From Desulfovibrio sp. ZJ209 (GTDB lineage: Bacteria > Desulfobacterota > Desulfovibrionia > Desulfovibrionales > Desulfovibrionaceae): a stretch of DNA of 64,000 nt. Shown piece by piece: positions 40,513-50,895 of this stretch (position 1 is its first letter; every line of letters begins with the position of its first letter). Location: contig NZ_JAAKEJ010000004.1 of the NCBI RefSeq assembly GCF_011039135.1, positions 1 through 64,000 of the forward strand, in the 5' to 3' direction. Both the position numbers and the translations under genes were made by a program. The notes beneath the pieces were generated by a model. That model saw nothing but the letters and a program-made list of their open reading frames with translations, searched no databases and was not told the origin of the DNA.

Positions 40513-41391
40513 ATGCCATCGCTCAAAGACGTAAAAATGAAGATCGTGGGTGTCGGCAAGACCAAGCAGATCACCAAGGCCATGGGCATGGTGGCTTCGG
40601 CCAAGCTGCGCGGCGCCCAGAGCCGCATCGAGCGCTTCCGCCCCTATGCCTCCAAGTACCGCGAGGTCATCGGCGCCCTCGCGGCCAAGGCGGACGGCGT
40701 GAGCCACCCCCTGCTCACGGAGCATGAGGAGAAGAAGCACTGCTGCATCATCCTCGTCACTTCCGACAGGGGCCTGTGCGGCGGCTTCAACGCGGCCATC
40801 ATCGCCGAGGGGCTCAGGCTCGCCGGCGAGGCGAGGCAGCAAGGCATGGACGTGAGCTTCCTCTGCGTGGGCCGCAAGGGGCGCGATGCCATCCGCAAGA
40901 GCAGCTACACCCTGGGCACCTCCTATGCCGACAGCATGGGCTCGGTGGACTTCCCGCTGGCGAGCGCCGTGGCCACGGAGGTCATCCACAAGTACGAGGA
41001 CATGGAGCTCGACGAGGTGTGGCTCGTCTACGGTGAGTTCGTCTCCATGGCCAAGCAGCCGCCGGCCTCGCTCAGGCTTCTGCCGCTCAAGGCCCCTTCC
41101 GCTGCGAGCGACCCGGATTCCGGCCCCATGTGCGAATATGTCTATGAGCCGAGCGAGGCCAAGCTCCTTGAGGATCTTCTGCCGCGCTACGTCAAGGTGC
41201 AGGTGTACAGTGGCCTTCTGGACACGGCGGCCAGCGAGCATGCGGCCCGCATGGCGGCCATGGACAACGCCACGCGCAACTGCGACGAGCTCATCAATAC
41301 CCTGACACTGCTCTACAACAAGACCCGGCAGGCCTCCATCACGAGCGAACTCATCGACATCGTCGGCGGCGCGGAAGCGCTCAAGGGCTAA
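40513..41391 (+). CDS. atpG: ATP synthase F1 subunit gamma
   Basis: The 292-aa central shaft subunit has an N-terminal helix with KITKAMGMVASAKLR and a C-terminal helix with ASEHAARMAAMDNATRN...LTLLYNKTRQASIT. The central part carries SDRGLCGGFNA. It lies between atpA and atpD with short gaps, as in all F-type operons. Confidence 0.94.
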   Translation: MPSLKDVKMKIVGVGKTKQITKAMGMVASAKLRGAQSRIERFRPYASKYREVIGALAAKADGVSHPLLTEHEEKKHCCIILVTSDRGLCGGFNAAIIAEGLRLAGEARQQGMDVSFLCVGRKGRDAIRKSSYTLGTSYADSMGSVDFPLASAVATEVIHKYEDMELDEVWLVYGEFVSMAKQPPASLRLLPLKAPSAASDPDSGPMCEYVYEPSEAKLLEDLLPRYVKVQVYSGLLDTAASEHAARMAAMDNATRNCDELINTLTLLYNKTRQASITSELIDIVGGAEALKG

Positions 41392-42870
<1,479 letters not shown>

Positions 42871-42972
42871 GCGCCTTGCGCGCCCGCCCGGGAGGCCCGG
42901 GCGGGCGCGCCCTCTCCGCGCCATTCCAGCGGCCCGCGCACGAGTTTCGCCGCCAGCCTTTGAGGAGCAGCC

Positions 42973-43374
42973 ATGGCTACATTGCGACTGGAAGTCGTCA
43001 CCCCCGACAAGACCGTGATCAACACGGATGCGGAAATGGTCATCTGCCCCGGGGTCGAGGGCGAGTTCGGGGTGCTGCCGCACCACGTCTCCCTGCTTTC
43101 CGCACTCAAGATCGGCAGCCTGCGCTACCGCGTGGACGGGAAGGACGAGGAGATCTTCATCTCCGGCGGCTTTGTGGACGTGAACAACAACATGTGCAGC
43201 GTGCTCGCGGAGTCGGCGGAACACGCGCATGACATCGATACCGCCCGCGCCATGGCAGCCAAGGAGCGCGCCGAGGAGCGCCTTGCCCGCCGCGAGGAAG
43301 ATCTGGACGAAGTCCGGGCGCTCATCGCCCTGCAAAAGGCCACCATGCGCCTCCAGATCGCTGGCGGCCTCTAG
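42973..43374 (+). CDS. atpC: ATP synthase F1 subunit epsilon
   Basis: The 133-aa subunit has the beta-sandwich domain (VTPDKTVI, GVEGEFGVLPHH), then two C-terminal helices that can inhibit ATP hydrolysis. It is the last gene of the operon; a terminator follows. Subunits a and c are not in this window. Confidence 0.93.
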   Translation: MATLRLEVVTPDKTVINTDAEMVICPGVEGEFGVLPHHVSLLSALKIGSLRYRVDGKDEEIFISGGFVDVNNNMCSVLAESAEHAHDIDTARAMAAKERAEERLARREEDLDEVRALIALQKATMRLQIAGGL

Positions 43375-43412
43375 GCCGCACGGCCCCGCAAAGCCCCGTC
43401 ACGGTATTTCAG

Positions 43413-43441
43413 GCTGCCCGCCATGTGCGGGCAGCTTTTTT
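43413..43441 (+). terminator. Intrinsic terminator of the atp operon
   Basis: The 9-bp stem (43413-43421 with 43427-43435) is followed by six T. Confidence 0.88.
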
Positions 43442-43596
43442 GTGCCTGAAAGGCATATGCGCCTGCGCCGCATCCAGCGCGGCGGTGCCGCGTGCGCGCT
43501 TCTTGCCCCCGGTGGAGACGGAGCGCCTGGGGGAACTGTTGACTTTATTTTAGCGTTCAATAAAATATTTACATTCCACTACCACAGGGGGAAACC

Positions 43597-44100
43597 ATGA
43601 AGGAAATAGAGCTTCTGGAAGCGGCAAAGCACACGTCGCCCAATCCCGTGTCGCTCATCTGCACGCGCACGCCGGCGGGCGCCACCAATCTCGGCACGGT
43701 CTCGTGGTGGACCTATCTGGGGCTTGAGCCGGCCACCATCGGCTTCGCCATGATGAAGCCCTCCTACAGCGGCGAAATGACCCGCAAAAACAAGGAGCTT
43801 GTTCTCGTCATCCCGGGCGAGCCGCTGGCGCGGCATGTCATGGAATGCGGCAGCACCACCGGCCGCGACACGGACAAGGCAAAGCGCTTCGGCATCGAGC
43901 TCATGTCCGTTCCCGGCACGGACATCGAGGTCCCGGTGCACAGCGTGGTGGCCATCCACTGCTCCTTGCGCGAGTTTGTGGACGTGGGCGACCACAACTT
44001 CTACATCTGCGACGTGAAGCGCGTGCTGGCCGATGACAGTGAAAGGGCGCTCTTCGCCTGGAAGGGCTATGCCAAGATAGCGCCGGCGGCCATGGCTTAA
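43597..44100 (+). CDS. Flavin reductase-like / flavoredoxin protein
   Basis: The 167-aa protein fits the flavin reductase-like split barrel (NPVSLICTRTPAG, TNLGTVSWWTYL, ATIGFAMMKPSY, NFYICDVKRVL). It probably binds FMN and moves electrons to a partner; small flavoredoxins of this type are known in Desulfovibrio. The start follows gggga. It lies alone after the atp terminator, and an A/T-rich upstream stretch (43540-43580) may contain its promoter. Confidence 0.75.
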   Translation: MKEIELLEAAKHTSPNPVSLICTRTPAGATNLGTVSWWTYLGLEPATIGFAMMKPSYSGEMTRKNKELVLVIPGEPLARHVMECGSTTGRDTDKAKRFGIELMSVPGTDIEVPVHSVVAIHCSLREFVDVGDHNFYICDVKRVLADDSERALFAWKGYAKIAPAAMA

Positions 44101-44140
44101 GGCCCGGCGCTGTCCTTCGCGTGGGAGAATCCGTGCGCAG

Positions 44141-44170
44141 AAAGGCTGTCCGTTTTGCGGGCAGCCTTTA
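44141..44170. terminator. Hairpin terminator between convergent genes
   Basis: The 12-nt arms (44141-44152 with 44158-44169, one G-T pair) have loop ttttg and a weak T run. It overlaps the last codons of the Gtr-like gene. Confidence 0.6.
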
Positions 44171-45802
44171 TTGTGGGGTTTTTGCGGGAGATGGGCCGGC
44201 ACCCCGCAGTTCCTTGAGGCGCGCTTCGGCGAGCCCGATGGCGCGCGAATCGAGCAGGAGCACGATGGTGTCGCCGTCCACAAGGCCGATACTCTCCCCG
44301 GCCGGGAAGGGCTTGCGGCCGCGGGCCCAGGGGAGGGCCTTTTCCATGAGGTCGGGCCGCGTGCGGACTTCCTCATTGAGCCTGTCGCCGAGCTTGAGAT
44401 ACTTGGAGAGCATGCGCAGCTCAAAACCGGGGTTCCACGCCTGGGAGACAGTGGCGCGGCGGAGAGGCTCGGTGCCGGGGCTGTCCGCGAGGTAGGGAAC
44501 GCTGCGCCCCAGCTGGACGAGGTTGTAGGTCTTTTCGGCGTCGTAGCCGGGCAAGGTCTCGATGCGGGCGAGGATGCGGTTGAGCACGGCCTGGTCGTGC
44601 TCGACCGAGCGCACATGGCGCACCTGCTGGTCAAGGTCGTTGACGGCCATGCAGGGCAGCACGAGAACGAAGAGCGCGAAGCCCAGGTTGCGCAGCCAGC
44701 GGCGGCCGGCCACGAGCAGGGCCAGCAGGAAGAAGGCGTAGAGATAGCTCATGCCCATGCCGAGAAAGCGGAAAAGCTGCCAGCTTTCTGAGGCGCTGAC
44801 AAGGAACTGCGCTTCGGCGGCGAGGGGGAAGAGCGCAAGCCCGAGGGCGCAGAGGCAGAAGCGCCCCATGCGGCACCGCTGGCTCTCAGCCCCATGCTCA
44901 AGGAGCGCGAAAGCGCCGCCGGCGGCCACGCAGCCCAAAAGGCCGGTGAGCCAGGGCGTGACAAAGCCTGCCGGGGTGAAGAGCTGCGCCCAGGACATGC
45001 GCGCGAGCTGGAGAAGGCGCAGGGGGAGCGCCCCTGGCGTGACGGTGCTGAACTGGTAGAGCCCGAGCGAAAGGCCCACCAGCGGATACAGGGCGAGGCT
45101 CAGGGCATAGAGCGCGCATCCCGCCGCGAGGCCAAGGAGCGGCGGCACGAGCAGGCGCGCCAACGCTGCGAGGCCGGCCCGGCTGCCGTCCCAGTCCGCC
45201 AGGCGCACGAGCACAAAGCCCCAGAAGCAGGCGCTCCACGTCATGATGGAAGACTGGTAGGTGGCGAGCGCGCAGACACAGAGCACCACGGCGCAGAGCC
45301 GCCGGGGCAGGCGTGGTGCTTTTGCGCTCAGGGAAAGGTGCAGGGCCAGCACCATGAAGAGCTGCGAGGCGGGAAAGGCGAGGGCCATCCAGTGATAATA
45401 CCAGAAATCCGTCACCCACGGCATGCAGGAGACCGCGACGGCGCACGCAAAGAGCGGCCACGCGCCGGCGCCCGGGCGCCAGAGCAGCACGGCGCCCATG
45501 GCAGCGGCGATCTGGCAGGCAAAGGCGAGGAGCTGCGTCCAGACCGGGATCTGCACATGGCCGGAGAGCAGGTGCAAAAAGGGCGTGAACCAGCGCCCGG
45601 CCCGCCCCCCGGAGAGGAGGTGGATGCCCTCCTGGTAGCCCACGTCGTGGTCGCCGAGAGGGAATTGCGCGAGGTCGTAGAAGAAGACGGCGGCATTCAC
45701 CGCCAGCGCGGCGAAAAAGGCCACGCGCCACGCCCTTGGGACGGCAGTCCAGAGCCGGAGGCAGGTCTCGCGCCACTCGGGCGCGGGGGAGCTCGCGTGC
45801 AT
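44168..45802 (-). CDS. Polytopic membrane protein, GtrII-like glucosyltransferase domain
   Basis: The 544-aa protein has about 11 membrane helices and a periplasmic C-terminal soluble part of about 140 residues. The N-terminal region (DHDVGYQEGIHLLSGGRAGRWFTPFLHLLSG) has an acidic residue after the first helix and an Arg-rich loop. This resembles the GtrII/GT-C membrane glucosyltransferases that use lipid-linked sugars to modify surface polysaccharide. The assignment is from layout and short motifs, so it is moderate. It forms its own unit on the minus strand. Confidence 0.6.
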   Translation of the reverse strand: MHASSPAPEWRETCLRLWTAVPRAWRVAFFAALAVNAAVFFYDLAQFPLGDHDVGYQEGIHLLSGGRAGRWFTPFLHLLSGHVQIPVWTQLLAFACQIAAAMGAVLLWRPGAGAWPLFACAVAVSCMPWVTDFWYYHWMALAFPASQLFMVLALHLSLSAKAPRLPRRLCAVVLCVCALATYQSSIMTWSACFWGFVLVRLADWDGSRAGLAALARLLVPPLLGLAAGCALYALSLALYPLVGLSLGLYQFSTVTPGALPLRLLQLARMSWAQLFTPAGFVTPWLTGLLGCVAAGGAFALLEHGAESQRCRMGRFCLCALGLALFPLAAEAQFLVSASESWQLFRFLGMGMSYLYAFFLLALLVAGRRWLRNLGFALFVLVLPCMAVNDLDQQVRHVRSVEHDQAVLNRILARIETLPGYDAEKTYNLVQLGRSVPYLADSPGTEPLRRATVSQAWNPGFELRMLSKYLKLGDRLNEEVRTRPDLMEKALPWARGRKPFPAGESIGLVDGDTIVLLLDSRAIGLAEARLKELRGAGPSPAKTPQ

Positions 45803-45867
45803 GGCGCACTCTATCCAAGCGATTCCGGGCTGTCAAAAAGCGGCGGCCCCAGGCGGGGCAGGCGGCC

Positions 45868-46674
45868 TCAGCGTACTGGCGCGCCGCGCTCGATGCGCGC
45901 AAAGGCGTTGTGGTTGTGGATGGACTCCATGCTCTCCACCTCCACGGTGAAGCCGGTGACGCGCGGGTGCCGCTCCAGCGCGCTCGCCGCGGCGCGGACC
46001 ACGTCCTCCACGAAGGCCGGGCGCGCGAAGGCCTGCTCGGTGACGAATTTTTCGTCTTCGCGCTTGAGCAGGGTGTACACGGCCGAGGAGCCGGCGGCCT
46101 CGGCGAGCTCGATAAGTTCCTCCAGCCAGACAAAGCCCGAGATGCGCGCGCGGATGCGCACGAGCGCGCGCTGGCTGTGGGCGCCCTCGCGGCTGATGGC
46201 CTTGGAGCAGGGGCAGACGGTCATCACCGGCACGGCGAGGTCGAGGATGAAGACCTGCCCGCTGTCGTCGAGCTCGCTGGTCACGGCGCAGTCATAGGCC
46301 AGCGGGGCGGCGTCGCCGCGCGCGGGCGCGCTCTTGCGCACGAAATAGGGGAAGGCGAAGCGTACCCAGGCCCGGCGCGCGTCCAGGCGCCGGCGCACGT
46401 TCTCGAGCAGGCGCTGCACGGACTGCCTGTCCAGCCCCTCGTCCCAGTCCTCCACCGCCTCCACGAGGCGGCTCATGTGCGTGCCCTTGCGGGCCGAGGG
46501 GAGCTCCACGCCGAGGTCGGCGCTGGCGACGGTGGCCTGGCTGCCGCCGGCCCTGTCGCGCACGCGCAGGGGCAGGCGCAGGCCGCGCACGCCCACGCGG
46601 TCGATGTCCAGCGCCACCTCGGGCGCCCGGTTCTGCACATCTTCCATCAGGCTGTCCTCAAAAATCCCGCTCAC
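45868..46674 (-). CDS. folE2: GTP cyclohydrolase IB (FolE2)
   Basis: The 268-aa enzyme converts GTP to 7,8-dihydroneopterin triphosphate for folate and possibly queuosine. Its family landmarks are KGTHMSR, TVCPCSK with the metal-ligand Cys, GAHSQRA and the HNHNAF segment near the C terminus. FolE2 works with several metals, unlike Zn-dependent FolE. It starts with GTG at 46674 that overlaps the nikR stop (GTGA), so the two are translated together. Confidence 0.92.
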   Translation of the reverse strand: MSGIFEDSLMEDVQNRAPEVALDIDRVGVRGLRLPLRVRDRAGGSQATVASADLGVELPSARKGTHMSRLVEAVEDWDEGLDRQSVQRLLENVRRRLDARRAWVRFAFPYFVRKSAPARGDAAPLAYDCAVTSELDDSGQVFILDLAVPVMTVCPCSKAISREGAHSQRALVRIRARISGFVWLEELIELAEAAGSSAVYTLLKREDEKFVTEQAFARPAFVEDVVRAAASALERHPRVTGFTVEVESMESIHNHNAFARIERGAPVR

Positions 46675-47090
46675 GCCAGTTCCGGCCCCAGGGGCGCGGG
46701 CGTGAACACGCCGTGGCGCACCCCGCGGCAGGAGATGAGCCTGTCGGCCATGGCCTGCACGCGGGTGGCGTCGCCCCTGAGCACCAGCACCTCGAGGCAG
46801 TTGTCGTGGTCCAGGTGCACATGGGTGGCGGCAACGATGACATCGTGGTCCTCATGCTGGAGGCGCATGAGCCGCCTGGCGAGGTCATGCTTGTGGTGGT
46901 CATAGACCAGGGTCAGCGTGCCGGCGGCCTGTCCCTCGGGCGTGCGCCATTCCTCCTCGCCGAGGGCGCGCCGGATGAGGTCGCGCAGGGCCTCGGAGCG
47001 GTTGCCGTAGCACTTGCGCTCGCAGAGGCCGTCAAAGGCGGTGAGCAGGTCTTCATCGAGCGAAACGCCGAAGCGTGTGAGCTTTCCCAT
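46671..47090 (-). CDS. nikR: Nickel-responsive regulator NikR
   Basis: The 139-aa protein has an N-terminal ribbon-helix-helix ([15 protein letters not shown]) and a C-terminal ACT-like metal domain. Its nickel ligands match the E. coli set with a shift of three: His79, His90, His92, Cys98. The start at 47090 follows aaggagg. It is coupled to folE2 and preceded by a methyltransferase gene. It probably represses nickel uptake when the metal is abundant, which matters for NiFe hydrogenases. Confidence 0.93.
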   Translation of the reverse strand: MGKLTRFGVSLDEDLLTAFDGLCERKCYGNRSEALRDLIRRALGEEEWRTPEGQAAGTLTLVYDHHKHDLARRLMRLQHEDHDVIVAATHVHLDHDNCLEVLVLRGDATRVQAMADRLISCRGVRHGVFTPAPLGPELA

Positions 47091-47108
47091 GGGCTCCTCC
47101 TTGGCGCG

Positions 47109-47834
47109 TCACATCAGCGGGGGCGGTGTGAGCTCCCAAATGGTCACGGTGGCCCTGCCCTGCCCGTCCGGCGAGGCCACGGCGGCCGAATGCACGCCCC
47201 GGGCCGTCCACGCCTCGGCCGTGAGCGCGTGGCGAAAGGCCTCGTAAACCGTGCGCCCCGGCTCCGCCACCCAGGCCGCGCCGCCGGGCGCCAGCGCATG
47301 GGCGAGCAACCGGAGCACCGGCGCCACGAAGCGTTTTTCATACATGATGTCACCGCCCCAGATGCGCGCGAAGGCGCCGCGGGCCAGCGCCGGCCGGCGC
47401 CAGTCCATGAGCGTCCACAGGGGCTGGGGCACGCCATTGGTGACGGCGTTGCACCGGGCGAAACCGAGCGCCGCTTCTTCGTAGTCCATGGCGAGCACCC
47501 GGGCTCCGAGCCATTGGCCCACCAGCGCGGTGAGCCCCAGGCCGCAGCCGAGGTCAAGGCAGGGGCGCCCGGCGATGTCCGCCCGGCGCAGGGACAGCCA
47601 CTCGGCGAGCACAAGGCTCGAGGGCCAGAGTTCCGTCCAGTAGGGGATGCGCTCGTCCTCGAAGGCGGCGCCCGCCTCGGTCATGGCGTCCCACAGCTCT
47701 TCGAGGTTGGCCGCGCGCTCGAGCCGCCAGAGCCTGCCGGCGCAGCGCGCCGTGATCCACGCGCCCCGGGCTTCCGCGCCGGTCCCGCCGTCTCCCGCGC
47801 GCCCGGAAGCGCCTTGTGCCGTGCCCTGCCGCAT
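47109..47834 (-). CDS. Class I SAM-dependent methyltransferase
   Basis: The 241-aa protein has the pattern of the Methyltransf_16-type enzymes: YWTELWPSSLVLAEWL before motif I CLDLGCGLGLTAL, then AMDYEEAALGFARCNA. Such enzymes modify protein lysine or small substrates. The start at 47834 was chosen as the family-like N terminus; the frame extends upstream without support. It precedes nikR by 18 nt on the same strand, so all three genes 47834-45868 probably form an operon. Substrate unknown. Confidence 0.75.
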   Translation of the reverse strand: MRQGTAQGASGRAGDGGTGAEARGAWITARCAGRLWRLERAANLEELWDAMTEAGAAFEDERIPYWTELWPSSLVLAEWLSLRRADIAGRPCLDLGCGLGLTALVGQWLGARVLAMDYEEAALGFARCNAVTNGVPQPLWTLMDWRRPALARGAFARIWGGDIMYEKRFVAPVLRLLAHALAPGGAAWVAEPGRTVYEAFRHALTAEAWTARGVHSAAVASPDGQGRATVTIWELTPPPLM

Positions 47835-47878
47835 GCGGCGAGGATAGCCCAAGGCGGGTCGCCTGTACACTCCGGCGG

Positions 47879-48451
47879 CTATTTTATGAGCGCCGCGGCC
47901 TCCCGCGCCGCGAGCTGGAGGAAGGCCGCGCGCTCTTCGGCCGTGGAGCGCGGGATATGGTCGAAATTGTGCCAGGCGGCGCCCTGCATGCCCACGGCGG
48001 CGAACACATGCCCGGGCAGGTAGTGGGTGAAATAGGCCGAAAAACTGGCCGTGGGCGCCTCGGACGTGGTGAAGAGGACGGTGCGCCGGATCTTGAGCTT
48101 CGGCATGAGGCGCCCCTCGGGGGAATAGGTCCAGGCAAAGCCCTTCAGCAGGACCTTGTCGTGGAAGCCCTTGACGATGGCCGGCTCCGTGCCCCACCAG
48201 ACCGGGAAGATGTAGATGATCTTGTCCGTGCGGGAGAGGATGTCCATGTATTTTTGCGCCAGGGCATCGCAGGTGCGCCCCTGCGAATAGAGCGCCAGCT
48301 CGGGCGCGCGCACGGCCGGGTCAAAGCCGTCCGCGTAGAGGTCGATGAGCGACCATTCCGGCCCTTCCTTGGCGAGGGCGGCGAGCACGGCGTCCTTGAT
48401 GGCGGCGTTGAAACTCTTGTCATAGGGGTGGCCGTAAACGACGGTGAGCAT
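47879..48451 (-). CDS. NAD(P)H quinone oxidoreductase, flavodoxin-fold
   Basis: The 190-aa protein is of the KefF/MdaB type: VVYGHPYDKSFNAAI at the N terminus, YIFPVWWGTEPAIVKGFHDKV around the FMN site, LKGFAWTY and a final HNFDHIP. It probably carries out two-electron quinone reduction. The start at 48451 follows aggaga. The 317-bp gap before it (48452-48768) is mostly filled by repeat copy 2; its own promoter is not obvious. Confidence 0.85.
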   Translation of the reverse strand: MLTVVYGHPYDKSFNAAIKDAVLAALAKEGPEWSLIDLYADGFDPAVRAPELALYSQGRTCDALAQKYMDILSRTDKIIYIFPVWWGTEPAIVKGFHDKVLLKGFAWTYSPEGRLMPKLKIRRTVLFTTSEAPTASFSAYFTHYLPGHVFAAVGMQGAAWHNFDHIPRSTAEERAAFLQLAAREAAALIK

Positions 48452-48515
48452 GATGGTCTCCTGTTTCTTTGTTGATGGGGAATATTCCATGGTTATGTTA
48501 TACTGAGCAGTTGAC

Positions 48516-48715
48516 GGAGCTTCCTTAGATCCGTCTGGAGCGCAGCGGAAGACGGGTGCTGGTGCCGGAAGAATCCTAAAAAATAAGATTTTTTGCTGCT
48601 TGCAAGGAAGATAAAAATTTTCGCAGGGAGTGTACTTAAGTACTCGACCAAGAAAATTTTTCTCTGACGCAGCAAGCAGCAAAAAGGCTGTTTTTGACGG
48701 ATAATTTCGGCATTA
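48516..48715 (-). repeat. 200-bp structured intergenic repeat, copy 2 (inverted)
   Basis: This is the reverse complement of copy 1 (37029-37228), same length, 9 differences. The base stem is 48672-48685 with 48590-48603; its one changed base pair is C-G here and G-C in copy 1, so pairing is kept. The central palindrome and inner A/T stem are unchanged. In each locus the element points the same way as the flanking genes. In the 48452-48768 gap nothing else is visible apart from the repeat. Confidence 0.9.
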
Positions 48716-48768
48716 AGTGTGCAGCAAGTACTCCATGCACGAAGCAGAAAACACGCATTCAAGCAGCA

Positions 48769-49392
48769 TTATCGCCACGCAAGGCGCTGGAGAGGCACCG
48801 TGACCGAGGCGAGCCACGCCTGCGCGGCGGCGCTCTCCGGGCTGGCGTCGGGGGGCGCAGGGAGGCCCAGCTCCCGCCAGCGGGCGCCATACCAGGGAAA
48901 GGTCAGGGCAAGCGCCGCATGCAGGGCCTTGCGCGCGGGGATGAGCATGTCCTCCGGGCGGCTTTCCGTGCAGGTCTCGCCGGGCGCGCAGGGCCGGTCA
49001 AGCACGAGATAGCGGCGGCAGGCCAGGGGCCGCACGGCATAGACGGAACAGGCGCCGTCGAGGAGGTACGGGCACGGCCGGCGCAGGGGTTCGGGCTCGG
49101 CGGCGCACTGCTCCGCGTGCTGCGCCTCCAGCCGGGCGCGGATGTCCGGCGCGAGCCGGAACCGCATCTGGGCCCGCAAGAGGAGGAATTCCAGCGGCGT
49201 CACCGGGATGGGCTGCCGGCAGCAGGTGTCGCAGCCCGGGCCGCAGGCCACGCGCCGGCCGGCCTCGCTCGCGGCGGCCACGGCCGCGTCCACGCTGGCG
49301 TCAACGTGGGCGCAGGCCTCGAGCATCAGGGCCGCGCCGGGGAGGGCGCGTTCCAGCGCCGGGTCGCGGTGGCGGCTATTCTGCGGCCGCAT
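48769..49392 (-). CDS. YkgJ-family cysteine-cluster protein
   Basis: The 207-aa protein has the CxxxCxxCC cluster (CGPGCDTCC, about residues 50-58), then CPYLLDGACSVYAVRPLACR, the pattern of the YkgJ/Fli zinc- or iron-binding family. No function is established for it. It starts 17 nt inside the end of the HD-domain gene, so translation is coupled. Confidence 0.8.
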   Translation of the reverse strand: MRPQNSRHRDPALERALPGAALMLEACAHVDASVDAAVAAASEAGRRVACGPGCDTCCRQPIPVTPLEFLLLRAQMRFRLAPDIRARLEAQHAEQCAAEPEPLRRPCPYLLDGACSVYAVRPLACRRYLVLDRPCAPGETCTESRPEDMLIPARKALHAALALTFPWYGARWRELGLPAPPDASPESAAAQAWLASVTVPLQRLAWR

Positions 49393-50725
49393 TGGCCGCG
49401 TACTGGCGCACGAAGGCGAGGGCGCTCGCCCTGTCCGTCACTTCGCCGGCGATCTGCGCCTGGAGCAGGGCGTCGCGGATGAGGCCCACGAGGCGCCCGG
49501 GCGAGAGCTGCGTCTCTTCCATGATCTCGTTGCCGTTGAGCAGCGGCTCGAGCATCTGCTCGGGCGTTTCGGCGCGGCCCAGGTACTTCATGTTGTGGTT
49601 GAAGGAGGTGAAGCTGTCCTCCTGCGCCTGCAGGTCGGCGCGGGCCATGGCGATGAGGCGCGGCGTCTCGCCCACGGCCTTGAAGCGGCGGATGCCCCTG
49701 TCGGTCATCATGAAGTGGAAGCGCATGTGGTGCTCGACGAGGTGGCAGATGAGGTCGGCGTCCTCCTGGGCGAAATGCAGGCGGCGCAGGATCTTGCGCA
49801 CCACCTTGGCGCCCACGCGGTGATGCTGGTAATAGGTCCAGCGGCCGTCGAAATACTCGGCCGTGAAGAGCTTGCCCACGTCGTGGAAGAGCATGGCCAT
49901 GGTGCCGAGCCAGTCGTAGTGGAAGCCCTCCTCGGGGTAATATTTCATGCACTTGAGCGTGTGCTCGAAAACATTGCCCTCGGTGTCGCCCTTGTCGTTG
50001 GACTGCGGCACGCAGTCGAGCGCCGCCACCTCGGGGATGAGCCCCTGGAGGATGTGGGCGTCATAGAGCAGGCGCACGAAGCGGTACATGGACTCGGCCG
50101 CCACCTTGCGCCATTCTTCCATGATGTCGCGCGCGGGAACGTAGTCGTTGACGCGCACGGAGGCGCGCACGATGGCCATCCAGGTATTGGGCTCGATGGG
50201 CGCGTCGAAGTTGGCGGCGAAGCGCAGCGCGCGCACGGCGAGCAGGTAGTTGTGGCGCAGGGTCTCGTCCGGCAGGCCCACAAGGCGGATGCCGCCGCCC
50301 TTCAGGTCGGCGAAGCCCTCGTACTGGTCGCCCGTGGGGATGGGGCTGCCGAAGCCGGTGAGCCTGAGCTGCAGGCGCTCGCGCGGGTTGAGCTGGGCGG
50401 CCATGGATGGCGTGACGCGCAAAAGCGAGAGCTCGGGATGGCTCGCGTTGGCCGCCTCCAGCGGATAGAAGCGGAAGAGCACGCCATTTTCCGTGAGCTC
50501 GCCCACGGCGCGCTTGCCCTCCTCGAGGTTCATCTTGGGGAAGAGCCGCGCCAGGGTCTCGCCCGTGGCCTCGCAGGCGATGTCAACGGCCGGCAGGTCG
50601 GCCTGGCCCGGCTTGCGGGCGGCCAAAAGATGCTCCTGCAGGGGGGCGTTGATCACATGGGCGTCATACCCGTTGCGGAGCAGGGTCTTGCAGAGGGAAA
50701 CGGCATCCTTGAGCGCCTGGTGCAT
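49376..50725 (-). CDS. HD-domain protein with degenerate tRNA nucleotidyltransferase (Cca/PcnB-like) domain
   Basis: The 449-aa protein has an N-terminal region following the polyA polymerase/CCA family but with key residues changed. The GGxxRD and the DxD catalytic pair are missing (only PAVDIACEA remains), and the RRDFT motif is absent. The later GFADLKGGGIRLVGLPDETLRHNYLLAVRALRFAA part is preserved. The C-terminal HD domain looks complete: VFEHTLKCM, LFHDVGKLF, HHRVGAKVV. It may act only as a phosphohydrolase or RNA-binding protein. The start at 50725 follows aaggag. It overlaps the YkgJ gene. Confidence 0.75.
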   Translation of the reverse strand: MHQALKDAVSLCKTLLRNGYDAHVINAPLQEHLLAARKPGQADLPAVDIACEATGETLARLFPKMNLEEGKRAVGELTENGVLFRFYPLEAANASHPELSLLRVTPSMAAQLNPRERLQLRLTGFGSPIPTGDQYEGFADLKGGGIRLVGLPDETLRHNYLLAVRALRFAANFDAPIEPNTWMAIVRASVRVNDYVPARDIMEEWRKVAAESMYRFVRLLYDAHILQGLIPEVAALDCVPQSNDKGDTEGNVFEHTLKCMKYYPEEGFHYDWLGTMAMLFHDVGKLFTAEYFDGRWTYYQHHRVGAKVVRKILRRLHFAQEDADLICHLVEHHMRFHFMMTDRGIRRFKAVGETPRLIAMARADLQAQEDSFTSFNHNMKYLGRAETPEQMLEPLLNGNEIMEETQLSPGRLVGLIRDALLQAQIAGEVTDRASALAFVRQYAANAAAE

Positions 50726-50842
50726 GCGGAACTCCTTGAGAAGGGCGGCAGGGGGATGCGCTGCCGCCGGGTACTGCCCAAGTATCAGGGCACGCGCCCC
50801 GGAAGTCAAGCATGCCGCCCTGTTGCGGCGGATGGCCGGCAC

Positions 50843-50870
50843 AAAAAAGGGGAGCCCATGGGCTCCCCTT
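50843..50870 (-). terminator. Intrinsic terminator of the dsr operon
   Basis: A perfect palindromic stem (50849-50857 with 50860-50868) is followed on the minus strand by six T, 27 nt after the dsrP stop. Confidence 0.9.
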
Positions 50871-50895
50871 GATGCAGGCATGCACAGCGGCGCGC

